DNA of 22,837 nucleotides from DATMYQ01 sp035560935 (GTDB lineage Bacteria > Bacillota > Negativicutes > Sporomusales > Sporomusaceae): positions 1 to 22,837 of the forward strand of contig DATMYQ010000330.1 in assembly GCA_035560935.1 (NCBI GenBank), read 5' to 3'. Positions 1-7,614 of this stretch are shown here, piece after piece (position 1 is the first letter of the stretch; the number at the start of each line of letters is the position of its first letter). The translations under genes and the position numbers were made by a program. The notes under the pieces are model-generated. The model did not search any database. It worked only from the letters and a program-made list of their open reading frames with translations, and had not been told where the DNA came from.

Positions 1-75
1 ATATATTGCCTTTGGATGGTCGATAAGGCAGGCAGCACACGAAGATAGAGATGAATTTCCGAGGCGGTGGCAGAT
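1..75. other. Window edge upstream of divIC
   Basis: No gene can be assigned here. All three forward frames run in from the left edge; frame 1 stops at 46-48 and frame 3 at 22-24, so one may be the tail of an upstream gene, but too few residues are visible to name it. In related Firmicutes a yabP/yabQ pair often precedes divIC; that is context only and was not seen here. Confidence 0.3.
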
Positions 76-375
76 GTGGAATGGAAGCGAAAAAAGAAAC
101 AGTTTAGCTGGTTCCGTCTGGGGTTATTATCTCTGATTGGATATTTTGTCTATATTTGCATTGGACAGCAATACCAGCTGTATACAACGAATCGGGAAGC
201 TGGGGTTGTACAGCGTCAGTTGGAACAAATGCAACAGACACACCAGGAACTGGCAGATGAGAGAGAACGCCTTAATGACACCAAATATATTGAAAAATTG
301 GCACGGGAACAGATGGGTTTGGTCAAAGCAGGAGAGGTGCCGTTTATTTCCGGCGGAGGTACGGGTAAGAAATAA
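76..375 (+). CDS. divIC: Septum formation initiator, DivIC/FtsB family
   Basis: Small bitopic division protein of about 99 residues that would join the FtsB/FtsL/FtsQ (DivIC/FtsL/DivIB) complex at the septum. The sequence shows a basic N-terminus (KRKKK), one membrane segment at about residues 10-32, then a heptad-rich coiled coil at about 40-70 and the family's short ending with a YIEKLAREQMGLVK segment. GTG at 76 is preferred, with GAGG at 61-64 eleven bases upstream; an in-frame GTG at 67 is the alternative but lies only two bases after that GAGG. An S1-domain gene follows, the same order as divIC-yabR in Bacillus. Family assignment is firm; the exact start is not. Confidence 0.88.
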   Translation: MEWKRKKKQFSWFRLGLLSLIGYFVYICIGQQYQLYTTNREAGVVQRQLEQMQQTHQELADERERLNDTKYIEKLAREQMGLVKAGEVPFISGGGTGKK

Positions 376-399
376 TTTATTGTGGAGCGGTGGCATTTC

Positions 400-429
400 T
401 TGACACCCTTTTATTGGCAAGAGTATAAT
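400..429 (+). promoter_or_regulatory. Consensus sigma-A promoter for the S1-domain gene
   Basis: TTGACA at 400-405, an 18-base spacer and TATAAT at 424-429: both hexamers match the consensus perfectly. The predicted transcript starts near 436, leaving about 37 bases before the S1 gene start, including an AAGGAGGA ribosome binding site at 453-460. It suggests that the S1 gene is strongly transcribed independently of divIC. Confidence 0.85.
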
Positions 430-472
430 GATTATGCATAAAATAGCGCTTTAAGGAGGATTTTTGATTAGC

Positions 473-886
473 ATGTCCATTGAAGTTGGCGGTGTTGTAG
501 AAGGGGTTGTGACCGGGATTACCAATTTCGGCGCATTTGTTGAATTGCCGGGAGGTAAGGTAGGATTGGTTCACATCTCTGAGGTTGCTGATGTTTATGT
601 CCGCGACGTCAAAGACTTTCTCAAGGAACAGGACAAGATCAAGGTAAAAGTATTATCTGTTGATGACCGCGGAAAAATCGGTTTGTCCATTAAGCAACTT
701 CAGCCTCCAGCGCCACGGAAGGCGCCGGCCAGCGACAATCGGCGACCTGTTAAAATGAATTCCTTGAGTTTTGAGGATCGATTGTCTAAGTTCTTAAAAG
801 ACAGCGATGAACGCCTGACTGACCTGAAACGAAATACGGAATCGAAGCGTGGCGGACGCGGCGCACCCGGTGGTCAGGGCCGTTAG
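473..886 (+). CDS. yabR: S1-domain RNA-binding protein (YabR-like)
   Basis: A protein of 137 residues with one N-terminal S1 (OB-fold) RNA-binding domain at about residues 1-72, recognised by GxVVEGVVTGITNFGAFVEL, the VGLVHISEVAD strand-helix segment and a GKIGLSIKQ ending. A proline/alanine linker and a basic, Gly/Arg-rich tail (SKRGGRGAPGGQGR) follow, likely adding RNA affinity. This is the polynucleotide phosphorylase-like S1 family found next to divIC in Firmicutes; its exact role (translation or RNA handling) is poorly known. ATG 473 gives the usual MSIEVG start; an in-frame TTG at 464 sits only four bases after GGAGG. Preceded by its own promoter and followed by a terminator, so probably monocistronic. 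Confidence 0.88.
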   Translation: MSIEVGGVVEGVVTGITNFGAFVELPGGKVGLVHISEVADVYVRDVKDFLKEQDKIKVKVLSVDDRGKIGLSIKQLQPPAPRKAPASDNRRPVKMNSLSFEDRLSKFLKDSDERLTDLKRNTESKRGGRGAPGGQGR

Positions 887-935
887 GAAACCTGTCTTAG
901 GACGGGATAGAGGGGCTTGATACCGTGTTAATCAG

Positions 936-967
936 GAGCATTCCCCAGAGGGGGGAGTGCTCTTTTC
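936..967 (+). terminator. Intrinsic terminator after the S1 gene
   Basis: An 11-bp stem (936-946 with 952-962, one G-T wobble) with a five-base loop, followed by TTTT and C/T-rich sequence. It separates the S1 gene from tilS. Confidence 0.85.
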
Positions 968-1017
968 CTGCTTATGGCGCCAGCCCGTCGGGCAATGGAT
1001 AACAGGAGAAAGATATT

Positions 1018-2421
1018 ATGCTGGAAAAAATCAAAAAATGTCTGACCCAACGATACTTGCCGCCGGAAGATACCTGTGTGCTGGCTGCTTGCTCCGGGGG
1101 GCCGGATTCGTTAACACTGGTACATGCGTTGCATTGCCTGCGTGAGGCCGGATTTTGGAACGGAGAGCTGGCGGTGGCTCATATTAATCATTGCTTGCGG
1201 CCGGAGGCGGATTTGGAAGCGGAATTTGTGATGGGATTTTGCCAGGAGCGGGGACTGGTTTGCTATCAGGAAAAGGTAGATGTCCGGGGGTATCTGGAGC
1301 ATCATCGCCACTCTCTGCAGGAAGCGGCCCGGATACTGCGGTATAAGGCGCTTTTTCGAATGGCGGCGAATTGGAAGGGGGCGCTGGTGGCCACCGGACA
1401 TCATCGCGACGATCAGGTGGAAACCGTGCTTTTACAATTGTTCCGGGGCGCTGGTTTGGACGGCCTGAAAGGAATGCGACCGCTGCAAGGAAAACTTTTG
1501 CGGCCATTGCTGGCGGTAAGCCGGCAGGAGATAGAAAACTATTGCCGGGAACAGGGTTGGAATCCTTGCCAGGATCCGTCGAACCATAAATTGGAATATT
1601 TGCGAAATAGGGTGCGACAAGAATTATTGCCGGAATTGGAAGCTCATTACAATGGGCAAATTCGAAAGACTTTGGATCGAACGGCCATGATCATTGGTGA
1701 TGTGCAAGATTATATGGACCAACAGGCTGAGTCGTTTTTACGTCAAGAAATGAGTGAGAATGGCAATGGATCTGCGTTTTTACCGGCACAGCCCTTCGGC
1801 AGATTGCATCTTGCTTTACAGCGTCAGGTTATTCGATGTTTGCTTGAAAAAAAAAGAGGCACACTGACAGGAATATCTTTTGCTCATGTGGAAAAAATAG
1901 CAGAGATGCTTTTGCATGGTCAGGTGGGGAGTTGGCAGTTGCTGCCGGGTGGATTTGTTATCCGGCGGGATTATGACGGCCTTTGGGCTGGCGGAGCTAT
2001 TCCCGATAGGCTGAATTTGGCGGAAGCGTTGACGGAGTCGATGGAGTTGGTGGTGCCGGGTGAGACGGTGCTGGCGCCATTGGGTCGGAAAGTAACGGCG
2101 CGAATATTGACGGAATTACCGGCGGATGTGCCGGTTACAACCGGAGTATTTGATCTGGAACGCTTGAAGCCGCCGTTGTATGTTCGTACCCGACAAGCCG
2201 GGGACCGTTTTGAACCTCGGGGGATGGAGGGCAGTAAAAAACTCCAGGACTATTTTACGGATGAAAAAATCCCCCGCCAGGAACGTGACCGGATTCCGCT
2301 GGTTGGTGATCAAGACGGGCTTTTGTGGATTGGTGGACGCCGGCAGTGTCGGCGGGGTGGGGCTGATGAGCACAGCCGCCAGATACTGCAACTGGAATTA
2401 ACACGGTTAGAGGATTGCTGA
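1018..2421 (+). CDS. tilS: tRNA(Ile)-lysidine synthetase
   Basis: Cytosolic enzyme that uses ATP and lysine to convert C34 of the tRNA-Ile CAU anticodon to lysidine, so the tRNA reads AUA and is charged with Ile. The N-terminal PP-loop ATPase has SGGPDS at residues 26-31 and the family hallmark GHHRDDQVETVLLQLFRG near residues 127-144. The C-terminal third carries the TilS substrate-binding domain, with RTRQAGDRFEPRG and a KKLQDYFTDEKIPR stretch. Its 467 residues are normal for the full-length (not short) form. ATG 1018 has AGGAGA a few bases upstream. It forms an operon with hpt 18 bases downstream, the usual partner. In many spore formers spoIIE precedes tilS; it is absent here. Confidence 0.95.
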   Translation: MLEKIKKCLTQRYLPPEDTCVLAACSGGPDSLTLVHALHCLREAGFWNGELAVAHINHCLRPEADLEAEFVMGFCQERGLVCYQEKVDVRGYLEHHRHSLQEAARILRYKALFRMAANWKGALVATGHHRDDQVETVLLQLFRGAGLDGLKGMRPLQGKLLRPLLAVSRQEIENYCREQGWNPCQDPSNHKLEYLRNRVRQELLPELEAHYNGQIRKTLDRTAMIIGDVQDYMDQQAESFLRQEMSENGNGSAFLPAQPFGRLHLALQRQVIRCLLEKKRGTLTGISFAHVEKIAEMLLHGQVGSWQLLPGGFVIRRDYDGLWAGGAIPDRLNLAEALTESMELVVPGETVLAPLGRKVTARILTELPADVPVTTGVFDLERLKPPLYVRTRQAGDRFEPRGMEGSKKLQDYFTDEKIPRQERDRIPLVGDQDGLLWIGGRRQCRRGGADEHSRQILQLELTRLEDC

Positions 2422-2439
2422 CAAAGGGGGATGACTAGC

Positions 2440-2976
2440 ATGCTAAATGATATGAAAAAAATTTTGATCAGTGAAGCGGAATTGGCTGCCCGGACCAAGG
2501 AACTGGGGAGACAGATTAGTGAAGATTATGCGGATAAGGAAATTTTGATGATCGGCGTGCTGCGGGGGGCGGTTATTTTTATGGCGGACTTGGCGCGAGC
2601 CATCAGTGTTCCCGTAGCAATTGATTTTATGGCTGTGTCCAGTTATGGAATTTCTACTTCTTCCAGTGGCGTAGTTAGAATATTGAAGGATTTGGACGAA
2701 GTGGTGGAAGGGAAACATTTGCTGGTAGTGGAAGATATCATCGACACCGGTTTGACGTTGTCGTATTTATTGGAGAATTTGTGGTCGCGAAAACCGGCCA
2801 GTCTGCGTCTGTGCACGTTGCTCAATAAGCCGGACCGGCGTAAAACAGAAGTGCCGATTGATTATAATGGTTTTACCATTCCGGATCATTTTGTTGTGGG
2901 CTATGGTTTGGATTATGCGGAAAAATACCGTAATTTGCCGTTTATTGGTATCCTGAAGCCGTCAGTATATAAATAA
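2440..2976 (+). CDS. hpt: Hypoxanthine phosphoribosyltransferase
   Basis: Purine salvage enzyme that transfers the PRPP ribose phosphate to hypoxanthine (and usually guanine) in the cytosol. The 178-residue protein shows the type I PRTase PRPP loop VVEDIIDTGLTL, the flexible-loop segment SSYG near residues 70-73, and the base-binding region ending in VGYGLDYAEKYRNLPFIGIL, typical of the bacterial HPT family. ATG 2440 is chosen because AAAGGGGG at 2423-2430 then lies nine bases away; the in-frame ATG at 2431 abuts the ribosome binding site. It lies immediately after tilS and before ftsH, the conserved Firmicute order. Confidence 0.95.
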   Translation: MLNDMKKILISEAELAARTKELGRQISEDYADKEILMIGVLRGAVIFMADLARAISVPVAIDFMAVSSYGISTSSSGVVRILKDLDEVVEGKHLLVVEDIIDTGLTLSYLLENLWSRKPASLRLCTLLNKPDRRKTEVPIDYNGFTIPDHFVVGYGLDYAEKYRNLPFIGILKPSVYK

Positions 2977-2995
2977 CGCTTGAACGAAGATTATT

Positions 2996-3065
2996 TCCCC
3001 TGTTAATTGTTCTTATAGGGGATTTGTGATATAATATTACTCTGTGAATAGTAATAGGCTATTCA
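2996..3065 (+). promoter_or_regulatory. ftsH promoter with overlapping inverted repeats
   Basis: TTGTTC at 3007-3012, a 17-base spacer and an extended -10 (TGATATAAT, hexamer 3030-3035). The -35 lies in the loop of a short inverted repeat, TCCCCT 2996-3001 with AGGGGA 3017-3022, which may be a weak hpt terminator. A second repeat, TGAATAG 3045-3051 with CTATTCA 3059-3065, would form a hairpin almost at the 5' end of the ftsH mRNA. The promoter is well supported; the role of the repeats is inference. Confidence 0.7.
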
Positions 3066-3103
3066 TAGTGTCTTTGTGGTCCAGCGAGAGGAGGGCTACT
3101 TGT

Positions 3104-5041
3104 TTGAACAAGTTTTTCCGGAATGTCAGTTTTTATTTGCTCATTATCATCATTGCCATATCCATCATCGACTACTATTCGAATCGGACGACGCCGAAGC
3201 AGGAAGTTAGCTATACGACGTTTTTGCGGTCAGTAGACGAACAAAAAGTGGATAAGGTGACCATCGTCGAAAATACCATACGAGGCAAACTCAAAGATGG
3301 GCAGGAGTTTACCGCGGTGGCACCAAATGACCCGACGCTGATCAGTCAGTTGCGGGAAAAAGGGGTGGATATTAAGGCGGAACAGCCGCCGCAGCCGCCT
3401 TGGTGGACTACGGTGTTTTCGTCCATTTTGCCAATGCTGCTGTTGATTGGCGTTTGGTTTTTCATTATGCAGCAGACGCAGGGAGGCGGCAACCGGGTGA
3501 TGTCGTTTGGTAAATCACGGGCCAAGCTTCATGGCGAAGATAAGATTAAAGTCACGTTTGGCGATGTGGCAGGGGCTGATGAGGCCAAACAGGAGCTCGA
3601 AGAAGTTGTAGAGTTTCTGAAACACCCGAAAAAGTTTAATGATCTGGGTGCCCGGATTCCCAAAGGTGTATTGCTTTTTGGACCGCCGGGAACCGGTAAA
3701 ACTCTGTTGGCCCGGGCAGTAGCCGGGGAGGCCGGTGTGCCGTTCTTCAGCATCAGCGGTTCCGATTTTGTGGAAATGTTTGTTGGTGTCGGTGCGTCCC
3801 GGGTACGGGATTTGTTTGAACAAGCCAAGAAAAATGCACCTTGCATCGTATTCATTGATGAAATCGATGCGGTCGGGCGTCAACGCGGCGCTGGGCTGGG
3901 TGGGGGACATGACGAGCGTGAACAAACATTAAATCAGCTGCTTGTAGAGATGGATGGCTTTGGCGTTAATGAAGGAATTATCCTGATCGCCGCCACTAAC
4001 CGTCCGGATATTCTGGATCCGGCCCTGTTGCGTCCCGGACGTTTTGACCGGCAGATTGTTGTTGATCGTCCCGATGTAAAAGGACGGCAGGAAATTTTGA
4101 AAGTCCACGTCAAAGGGAAACCGCTGACACCGGAAGTGGATCTGGAAATTCTGGCTCGGCGGACGCCGGGGTTTACCGGTGCGGATCTTAGTAATCTGGT
4201 GAATGAAGCGGCCTTGCTTTCGGCTCGGCGTAACAAGAAAAAGATTGAAATGCCTGAAATGGAAGAAGCCGTGGAACGGGTAATGGCTGGCCCTGAACGC
4301 AAGAGCAAGGTGATCAGCGACAAGGAGAAAAAACTGACCGCATATCACGAAGCGGGTCATGCACTGGTAGGGATGATGCTGACCCACACGGATCCGGTTC
4401 ATAAAGTATCGATTATTCCGCGGGGACAGGCGGGCGGATATACCTTGATGCTGCCGAAAGAGGACCGCTATTATGCGACCCGGACCGAACTGCTGGAAAA
4501 GTTAAACACTCTTCTCGGCGGCCGGGTGGCCGAAGAACTGGTACTGAATGAAATCAGCACCGGCGCTCAAAATGACCTGGAACGGGCCACGGAACTGGTT
4601 CGCAAGATGATTACCGAATATGGGATGAGCGAAGAACTGGGACCCATTACGTTCGGCCGGCGTCAGGAGCAGGTATTTCTGGGGCGGGATATTTCCCGTG
4701 ATCGTAACTATAGTGAAGAAGTAGCGTTTTCGATTGATAAAGAAACGCGTCGGATGATTGAAGAAGCGTATCATAAAACGAAAGAACTGCTGATTGCCAA
4801 CAGCGAGAAACTGCATTTGATTGCCGAAGCTTTGCTGGAAAGAGAAACTTTGGAAGCGAACGCGCTGGCTCAGTTGCTTAGCGAAGGCCGCATTACGGAA
4901 CCGGCGGAAAAGAGCAATGAGACGCCGGCACAGCAGAATCCATCGGAACAAGCCGAAGAAACAGTCAATCAGTCAGCAATTGCGACTGATGAGACTGCCG
5001 GGGCGCCTAAAATCGTGTATATGGTCAGGTCTGACTCTTAG
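3104..5041 (+). CDS. ftsH: ATP-dependent zinc metalloprotease FtsH
   Basis: Membrane-anchored AAA+ protease that degrades misfolded membrane proteins and short-lived regulators as a hexamer. Two N-terminal membrane segments (about residues 9-25 and 104-122) flank an extracytoplasmic domain. The AAA module has Walker A GPPGTGKT at 193-200, Walker B VFIDEIDAVG, and the second region of homology ATNRPDILDPALLRPGRFD. The zinc site HEAGH is at residues 415-419. About 50 C-terminal residues after the protease domain are Glu/Gln/Ser-rich and probably disordered. TTG 3104 gives MNKFFRN and has AGAGGAGGG eight bases upstream, which beats the longer in-frame GTG at 3044. The 645 residues fit the family. 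Confidence 0.96.
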   Translation: MNKFFRNVSFYLLIIIIAISIIDYYSNRTTPKQEVSYTTFLRSVDEQKVDKVTIVENTIRGKLKDGQEFTAVAPNDPTLISQLREKGVDIKAEQPPQPPWWTTVFSSILPMLLLIGVWFFIMQQTQGGGNRVMSFGKSRAKLHGEDKIKVTFGDVAGADEAKQELEEVVEFLKHPKKFNDLGARIPKGVLLFGPPGTGKTLLARAVAGEAGVPFFSISGSDFVEMFVGVGASRVRDLFEQAKKNAPCIVFIDEIDAVGRQRGAGLGGGHDEREQTLNQLLVEMDGFGVNEGIILIAATNRPDILDPALLRPGRFDRQIVVDRPDVKGRQEILKVHVKGKPLTPEVDLEILARRTPGFTGADLSNLVNEAALLSARRNKKKIEMPEMEEAVERVMAGPERKSKVISDKEKKLTAYHEAGHALVGMMLTHTDPVHKVSIIPRGQAGGYTLMLPKEDRYYATRTELLEKLNTLLGGRVAEELVLNEISTGAQNDLERATELVRKMITEYGMSEELGPITFGRRQEQVFLGRDISRDRNYSEEVAFSIDKETRRMIEEAYHKTKELLIANSEKLHLIAEALLERETLEANALAQLLSEGRITEPAEKSNETPAQQNPSEQAEETVNQSAIATDETAGAPKIVYMVRSDS

Positions 5042-5085
5042 CTTGGGAATCAACGGCTCAGGAGAAACCGTTGGAGGGGTGTGCG

Positions 5086-5592
5086 GTGTCGAAAAAATGG
5101 ATTCCAAACACACTTACAATATTAAGCCTGTTTGCCGGAATTGGGGCTATGCTGCTGGCACTGAGTGAACAATGGCTGGCAGCGGTGGGGCTGATTTTCG
5201 GTGCTGCCATGTTTGATAGCTTGGATGGACGGGTGGCGCGACGGTTGAACGTCGCCAACGAATTTGGCAGAGAGCTGGATTCACTGGCAGATTTGGTATC
5301 GTTTGGAGTGGCTCCGGCTACCGTTTTTTACTTGCTGTTATTAACCGATCAGGGATGGAGCGGGGCGTTGCTGACTACATTGTTTCCGGTTTGTGGCGCA
5401 TTGCGTTTAGCTAGGTTTAATGTGGCCAACGTCAAAAATTATTATGTGGGTGTGCCGATTACTGTGGCGGGGCCGCTATTGGCGGGGATTGCGCTTTTTG
5501 GACGGTCAGCGCTTCCGCTGACAGTTCAGCAAATCATTCTATTGTTGCTTGCCGGTTTGATGGTTTCTACATTCAGAGTACCAAAACTATAG
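5086..5592 (+). CDS. pssA: CDP-diacylglycerol-serine O-phosphatidyltransferase
   Basis: Integral membrane enzyme that makes phosphatidylserine from CDP-diacylglycerol and serine, the precursor of phosphatidylethanolamine. The CDP-alcohol phosphotransferase motif DG-x2-AR-x8-G-x3-D-x3-D is complete within the stretch starting DSLDGRVARR (about residues 45-69). Several hydrophobic segments follow, and RLARFN is the PssA-type motif. At 168 residues it matches the short Gram-positive type II enzyme. GTG 5086 is chosen: GGAGGGG at 5073-5079 lies six bases upstream, and the in-frame TTG at 5071 would precede that site. It follows ftsH by 44 bases and ends at a strong terminator. No psd (PS decarboxylase) gene is visible nearby. 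Confidence 0.93.
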   Translation: MSKKWIPNTLTILSLFAGIGAMLLALSEQWLAAVGLIFGAAMFDSLDGRVARRLNVANEFGRELDSLADLVSFGVAPATVFYLLLLTDQGWSGALLTTLFPVCGALRLARFNVANVKNYYVGVPITVAGPLLAGIALFGRSALPLTVQQIILLLLAGLMVSTFRVPKL

Positions 5593-5616
5593 TGGATCAA
5601 AGCATATGAGCGATGT

Positions 5617-5645
5617 AAGGCGGCAGGGGAACCCTGCCGCTTTTA
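5617..5645 (+). terminator. Intrinsic terminator after pssA
   Basis: A perfect nine-base-pair GC-rich stem (5620-5628 with 5632-5640) with a GAA loop, followed by TTTTATT; the flanking AAG/TTT extend the stem. It ends the ftsH-pssA unit. Confidence 0.92.
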
Positions 5646-5685
5646 TTGCGCCGTGTGGATGTTTGAATCTAAAGGAGGCGTGGAG

Positions 5686-6585
5686 ATGATTATCAGTGCC
5701 AGCCGGCGGACAGATATTCCCGCTTTTTATAGTGAATGGTTTTTGGAACGGGTACGGGCTGGCGGGGTTCGGACGGTAAATCCGTTTAATGCGCGTCAGA
5801 GCTACTGGATTTCTCTGGAACCGGAGCAGGTGGATGTGATTGTTTTCTGGACACGCAATCCCCGGCCATTGCTGCCCTACCTGAAGGAATTGGATACGCG
5901 CGGTTACCGTTACTATTTTTTGATGACGCTGACCGGTTATCCGGCGCAACTGGAACCGAAGGCACAAACTGTATCGGCGCAGGTGGATGGATTCCGGGAA
6001 CTGGCGGAACGGGTGGGAGCGAATAAAGTTGTTTGGCGTTATGATCCTATCGTTATTAGCAACCTCACTCCGTGGGAATGGCACGAATGGAATTTTTCCC
6101 AATTGGCAGCCCAACTGAATTCGGCCTGCCACCAGGTAGTGGTCAGCCTGGTGGATGAGTATCGAAAAGCGTCTTTTAACCGTCTGGCTTCAGAACAACT
6201 GGACGTTTGGCGTAAAACGACGCCGATGCCATTGGCAGGAAGAAGGATGTTTGAGAATATGGCAACGGTGGCTGCGGATGTCGGCATAAAAGTTTATAGT
6301 TGTGCCGAGACGCTGGATCTGACTTCCTGGGGGATTTTGCCGGGAAGCTGTATTGATGCGGCGTATATAAACCGGACATTTGGGTTGGAGGTATCCGGAC
6401 GCAAAGATCCGGGGCAGCGAAATTCCTGTGGTTGTGTTTGCAGCAAGGATATTGGCAGCTATGATACCTGCCCGCATGGCTGTATCTATTGCTATGCCGG
6501 ACGGTTGGCGACGGCAGAAAGAAATTATTTGCGGCATTGCCGGGATTCAGAAACTTTGTTAAGTCGGGGCGAAGAGAGAAGATGA
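5686..6585 (+). CDS. DUF1848 family protein with C-terminal CX3CX2C cluster motif
   Basis: A 299-residue soluble protein of the DUF1848 family, recognised by the MIISASRRTDIPAFYSEWF start, the FWTRNPRPLLPYL and VVWRYDPI segments, and a cysteine-rich C-terminus. The function is not known. The C-terminal region has CGCVC and then CPHGCIYC at residues 262-269, which reads exactly as the CX3CX2C spacing that binds the radical-SAM 4Fe-4S cluster, but at the wrong end of the protein for an ordinary radical SAM enzyme. ATG 5686 has AAAGGAGGC seven bases upstream. The stop codon lies four bases before the EamA transporter start, so the two are probably cotranscribed. No frameshift or truncation is seen. 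Confidence 0.8.
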   Translation: MIISASRRTDIPAFYSEWFLERVRAGGVRTVNPFNARQSYWISLEPEQVDVIVFWTRNPRPLLPYLKELDTRGYRYYFLMTLTGYPAQLEPKAQTVSAQVDGFRELAERVGANKVVWRYDPIVISNLTPWEWHEWNFSQLAAQLNSACHQVVVSLVDEYRKASFNRLASEQLDVWRKTTPMPLAGRRMFENMATVAADVGIKVYSCAETLDLTSWGILPGSCIDAAYINRTFGLEVSGRKDPGQRNSCGCVCSKDIGSYDTCPHGCIYCYAGRLATAERNYLRHCRDSETLLSRGEERR

Positions 6586-6589
6586 AGAT

Positions 6590-7519
6590 GTGAATGGACT
6601 TTATGGGTGGTTGATGAGCTTCACGGCGGCCTGTATGTATGGAGGCAGCGCGATTGTGATCAAAATGGCTTACCATGCCGGTTTACAGCCGGCGGCGTTG
6701 CTGGCGCTGCAAGACATCGTGTCGTTGTTTTTGATGTGGCCACTGGTGCTGTTTGGCCGAGTATGGTCCCCAATTCGCTCTTTGCCGTGGAAAAATCTAT
6801 TGCTTTTGGGGATTGTCGGGAATCTGGGGGTTTCTGTTTGCTATTTCTGGGCGGCACAGCGAATGGATATTTCCCTGCTGAGCATGATTATCTTTTCCTA
6901 TCCGGGTTTTGTTTTATTGTATCAGATTGTAATGGAAAAACGGCGAGCCAAGCTAAGAGAAGGCTTGGCGCTACTTATGGCTTTGACGGGATTGGTGCTG
7001 GCGGTAAATCCGTTTCGGACGCTGACGGCCTGGCCGGACTTGATCGGACTGCTATTGGCGATTGGCGGTGCCCTAACTTACGCCTTTATGAATGTCTTCG
7101 GCGGGAAATTGACTTGTGAGTTGTCAGTGCCACTTGTCACTGCAATTAGCAGTACGATTTCCACGGCAGGAATTGTTGTTTTGTTGCCATTAAATCAATG
7201 GTTGCCAGTAGGATTGACATCGGAGCAAGTGGGGCTGATTTTACTGTCGGGTTTGCTATCGACGGTTTTGCCAATGAATCTGATGTATATGGGAATTCGG
7301 CGCATCGGCGTTTTTCGGGCATCGGTGGTCAGCATGATCGAATTACCCTGTACACTGTTGCTGGCTTATCAAATTTTGCAGGAAAGACTGCTGCCGTTGC
7401 AGTGGCTGGGCGCTTTGTTAATTTTGGTCAGCATTGGTCTTTTGCAGTGGCGGGATGCTGCCGAACCGGGCCGTGGCAGTGTGACGTCACGAGTGGCAGA
7501 TGTGCCGGATGTACACTGA
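6590..7519 (+). CDS. EamA/DMT-family transporter
   Basis: Ten-helix inner-membrane transporter of the drug/metabolite (EamA) superfamily, 309 residues, built of two EamA repeats at about residues 5-135 and 150-285. It shows the usual internal pseudo-symmetry, with a short charged loop (EKRRAKLREG) between the halves. The substrate cannot be told from sequence; family members export amino acids, metabolites or drugs. The GTG start at 6590 has only a weak GA-rich site, which suits translational coupling to the DUF1848 gene ending four bases earlier. An ATG at 6614 is an alternative start but would trim the first membrane helix. Confidence 0.82.
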   Translation: MNGLYGWLMSFTAACMYGGSAIVIKMAYHAGLQPAALLALQDIVSLFLMWPLVLFGRVWSPIRSLPWKNLLLLGIVGNLGVSVCYFWAAQRMDISLLSMIIFSYPGFVLLYQIVMEKRRAKLREGLALLMALTGLVLAVNPFRTLTAWPDLIGLLLAIGGALTYAFMNVFGGKLTCELSVPLVTAISSTISTAGIVVLLPLNQWLPVGLTSEQVGLILLSGLLSTVLPMNLMYMGIRRIGVFRASVVSMIELPCTLLLAYQILQERLLPLQWLGALLILVSIGLLQWRDAAEPGRGSVTSRVADVPDVH

Positions 7520-7527
7520 AAGCGGCA

Positions 7528-7582
7528 GGAAAACAAGACGCGGAGTGGAAGTATATTCTATAGGCAGATTGACTTGTTTTCC
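7528..7582. repeat. 10-bp inverted repeat between the EamA and DUF2157 genes
   Basis: GGAAAACAAG at 7528-7537 is perfectly complementary to CTTGTTTTCC at 7573-7582, with a 35-base loop. It could be a loose terminator for the EamA unit or a binding site. There is no clear promoter in this 95-base gap; TTGACT at 7569-7574 lacks a well-spaced -10. Confidence 0.4.
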
Positions 7583-7614
7583 ATTTTGCGGATGATATCA
7601 CGGGGGGTATCGGG

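Noticed and set aside
3515..4402. Long reverse-strand ORFs opposite ftsH
   Set aside because: They are antisense shadows of a strongly conserved coding frame, without ribosome binding sites or recognisable domains.
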